From Pseudomonadota bacterium (GTDB lineage: Bacteria; Pseudomonadota; Gammaproteobacteria; Steroidobacterales; Steroidobacteraceae), in NCBI GenBank assembly GCA_018240525.1, contig JAFEFN010000014.1, positions 1 to 64,000 on the forward strand: a stretch of 64,000 bases of DNA, given 5' to 3'. The notes below the pieces were generated by a model. That model had not been told where the DNA came from. It saw nothing but the letters and a program-made list of their open reading frames with translations, and did not search any database. Shown here in pieces: positions 63,848-64,000 of this stretch (position 1 is the first letter of the stretch; every line of letters begins with the position of its first letter). The translations under genes and the position numbers were made by a program.

Positions 63848-64000
63848 TGCACCGCTCCCGCGGCGTGCAGCTCGCCCCGGGCGCGGTACGGCGCCTCGGA
63901 GCTCGCCGGGACCGGCAGCCCCCGCAGCCGGCGCACGCAGATGCGCGCCATGTCGAGGATGATCAGCCAGAGGATGGCGGTGAAGAGCAGTGTCAGGACG
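63844..64000 (-). CDS. cstA: CstA-family transporter, C-terminal end (truncated by window edge)
   Basis: The last 51 codons read a membrane helix VLTLLFTAILWLIILDMARI followed by a basic, Pro/Ala-rich tail ending at TGA 63844-63846. This fits the end of a CstA/BtsT carbon-starvation transporter, and the downstream ybdD-type gene supports it. The rest lies beyond the window. Confidence 0.7.
   Translation of the reverse strand, partial: VLTLLFTAILWLIILDMARICVRRLRGLPVPASSEAPYRARGELHAAGAVQ

Overview
This window is a dense, very GC-rich chromosomal segment (roughly two-thirds to 70% G+C by eye, not computed). It most likely comes from a gammaproteobacterium of the Xanthomonadales/Nevskiales/Steroidobacter-like kind. 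The pointers are a fused thrA (aspartokinase plus homoserine dehydrogenase) in a thrABC operon, a nudJ-mnmA pair, a cysI-DUF934-cysB-cysH-cysG sulfur cluster, and an arn lipid A operon. Genes are tightly packed with many 4-base start/stop overlaps. No rRNA, tRNA, CRISPR array or prophage is visible. The only mobile DNA is the end of an IS5-like element at the left edge and an intein.

Layout. 1-155: end of an IS5-family element. 381-7695: DUF7931-like gene, nudJ, mnmA, aconitase acnA carrying a 516-residue intein, and a HAD phosphatase. 7700-11588: kynA, an ABC-2 exporter pair and threonine aldolase. 11585-16846: a periplasmic adaptor / ATPase / two FtsX-type permeases exporter and a TPR protein. 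16835-19159: tatD and an M20 peptidase. 19156-24500: thrABC with a NERD-domain gene attached. 24681-27558: small accessory genes and a MaoC / CoA-ester lyase / DUF7009 operon. 27673-35951: assimilatory sulfate reduction (cysI, DUF934, cysB-like, cysH, cysG, cysteine synthase) and modBC. 35948-45211: phenylacetate degradation (paaABCDE, paaG, paaI, paaZ, paaX, paaK). 45208-49138: 2-oxoacid dehydrogenase E2 and fused E1 with an Lrp-type regulator. 49076-55436: TPR protein, FadB/FadJ-like protein, YceI, alanine dehydrogenase and its Lrp-type regulator. 55426-63509: quinone oxidoreductase plus an arn operon for 4-amino-arabinose modification of lipid A, with arnA split into two genes. 63632-64000: ybdD and the end of cstA.

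How the genes fit together. The cys genes reduce activated sulfate to sulfide, make the siroheme that the reductase needs, and build cysteine. The paa genes activate phenylacetate, epoxidise and open the ring. The neighbouring oxoacid dehydrogenase genes are translationally coupled to paaK and may feed phenylacetyl-CoA or branched-chain acyl-CoA. The arn genes make and attach L-Ara4N to lipid A.

The most striking feature is the intein in aconitase. It sits exactly between the second and third cysteine ligands of the [4Fe-4S] cluster. Its own first cysteine recreates the ligand motif in the unspliced precursor, which suggests splicing that could sense iron or redox state. A second pattern is that several genes have a -10-like hexamer only 6-9 bases before the start codon, consistent with leaderless mRNAs.
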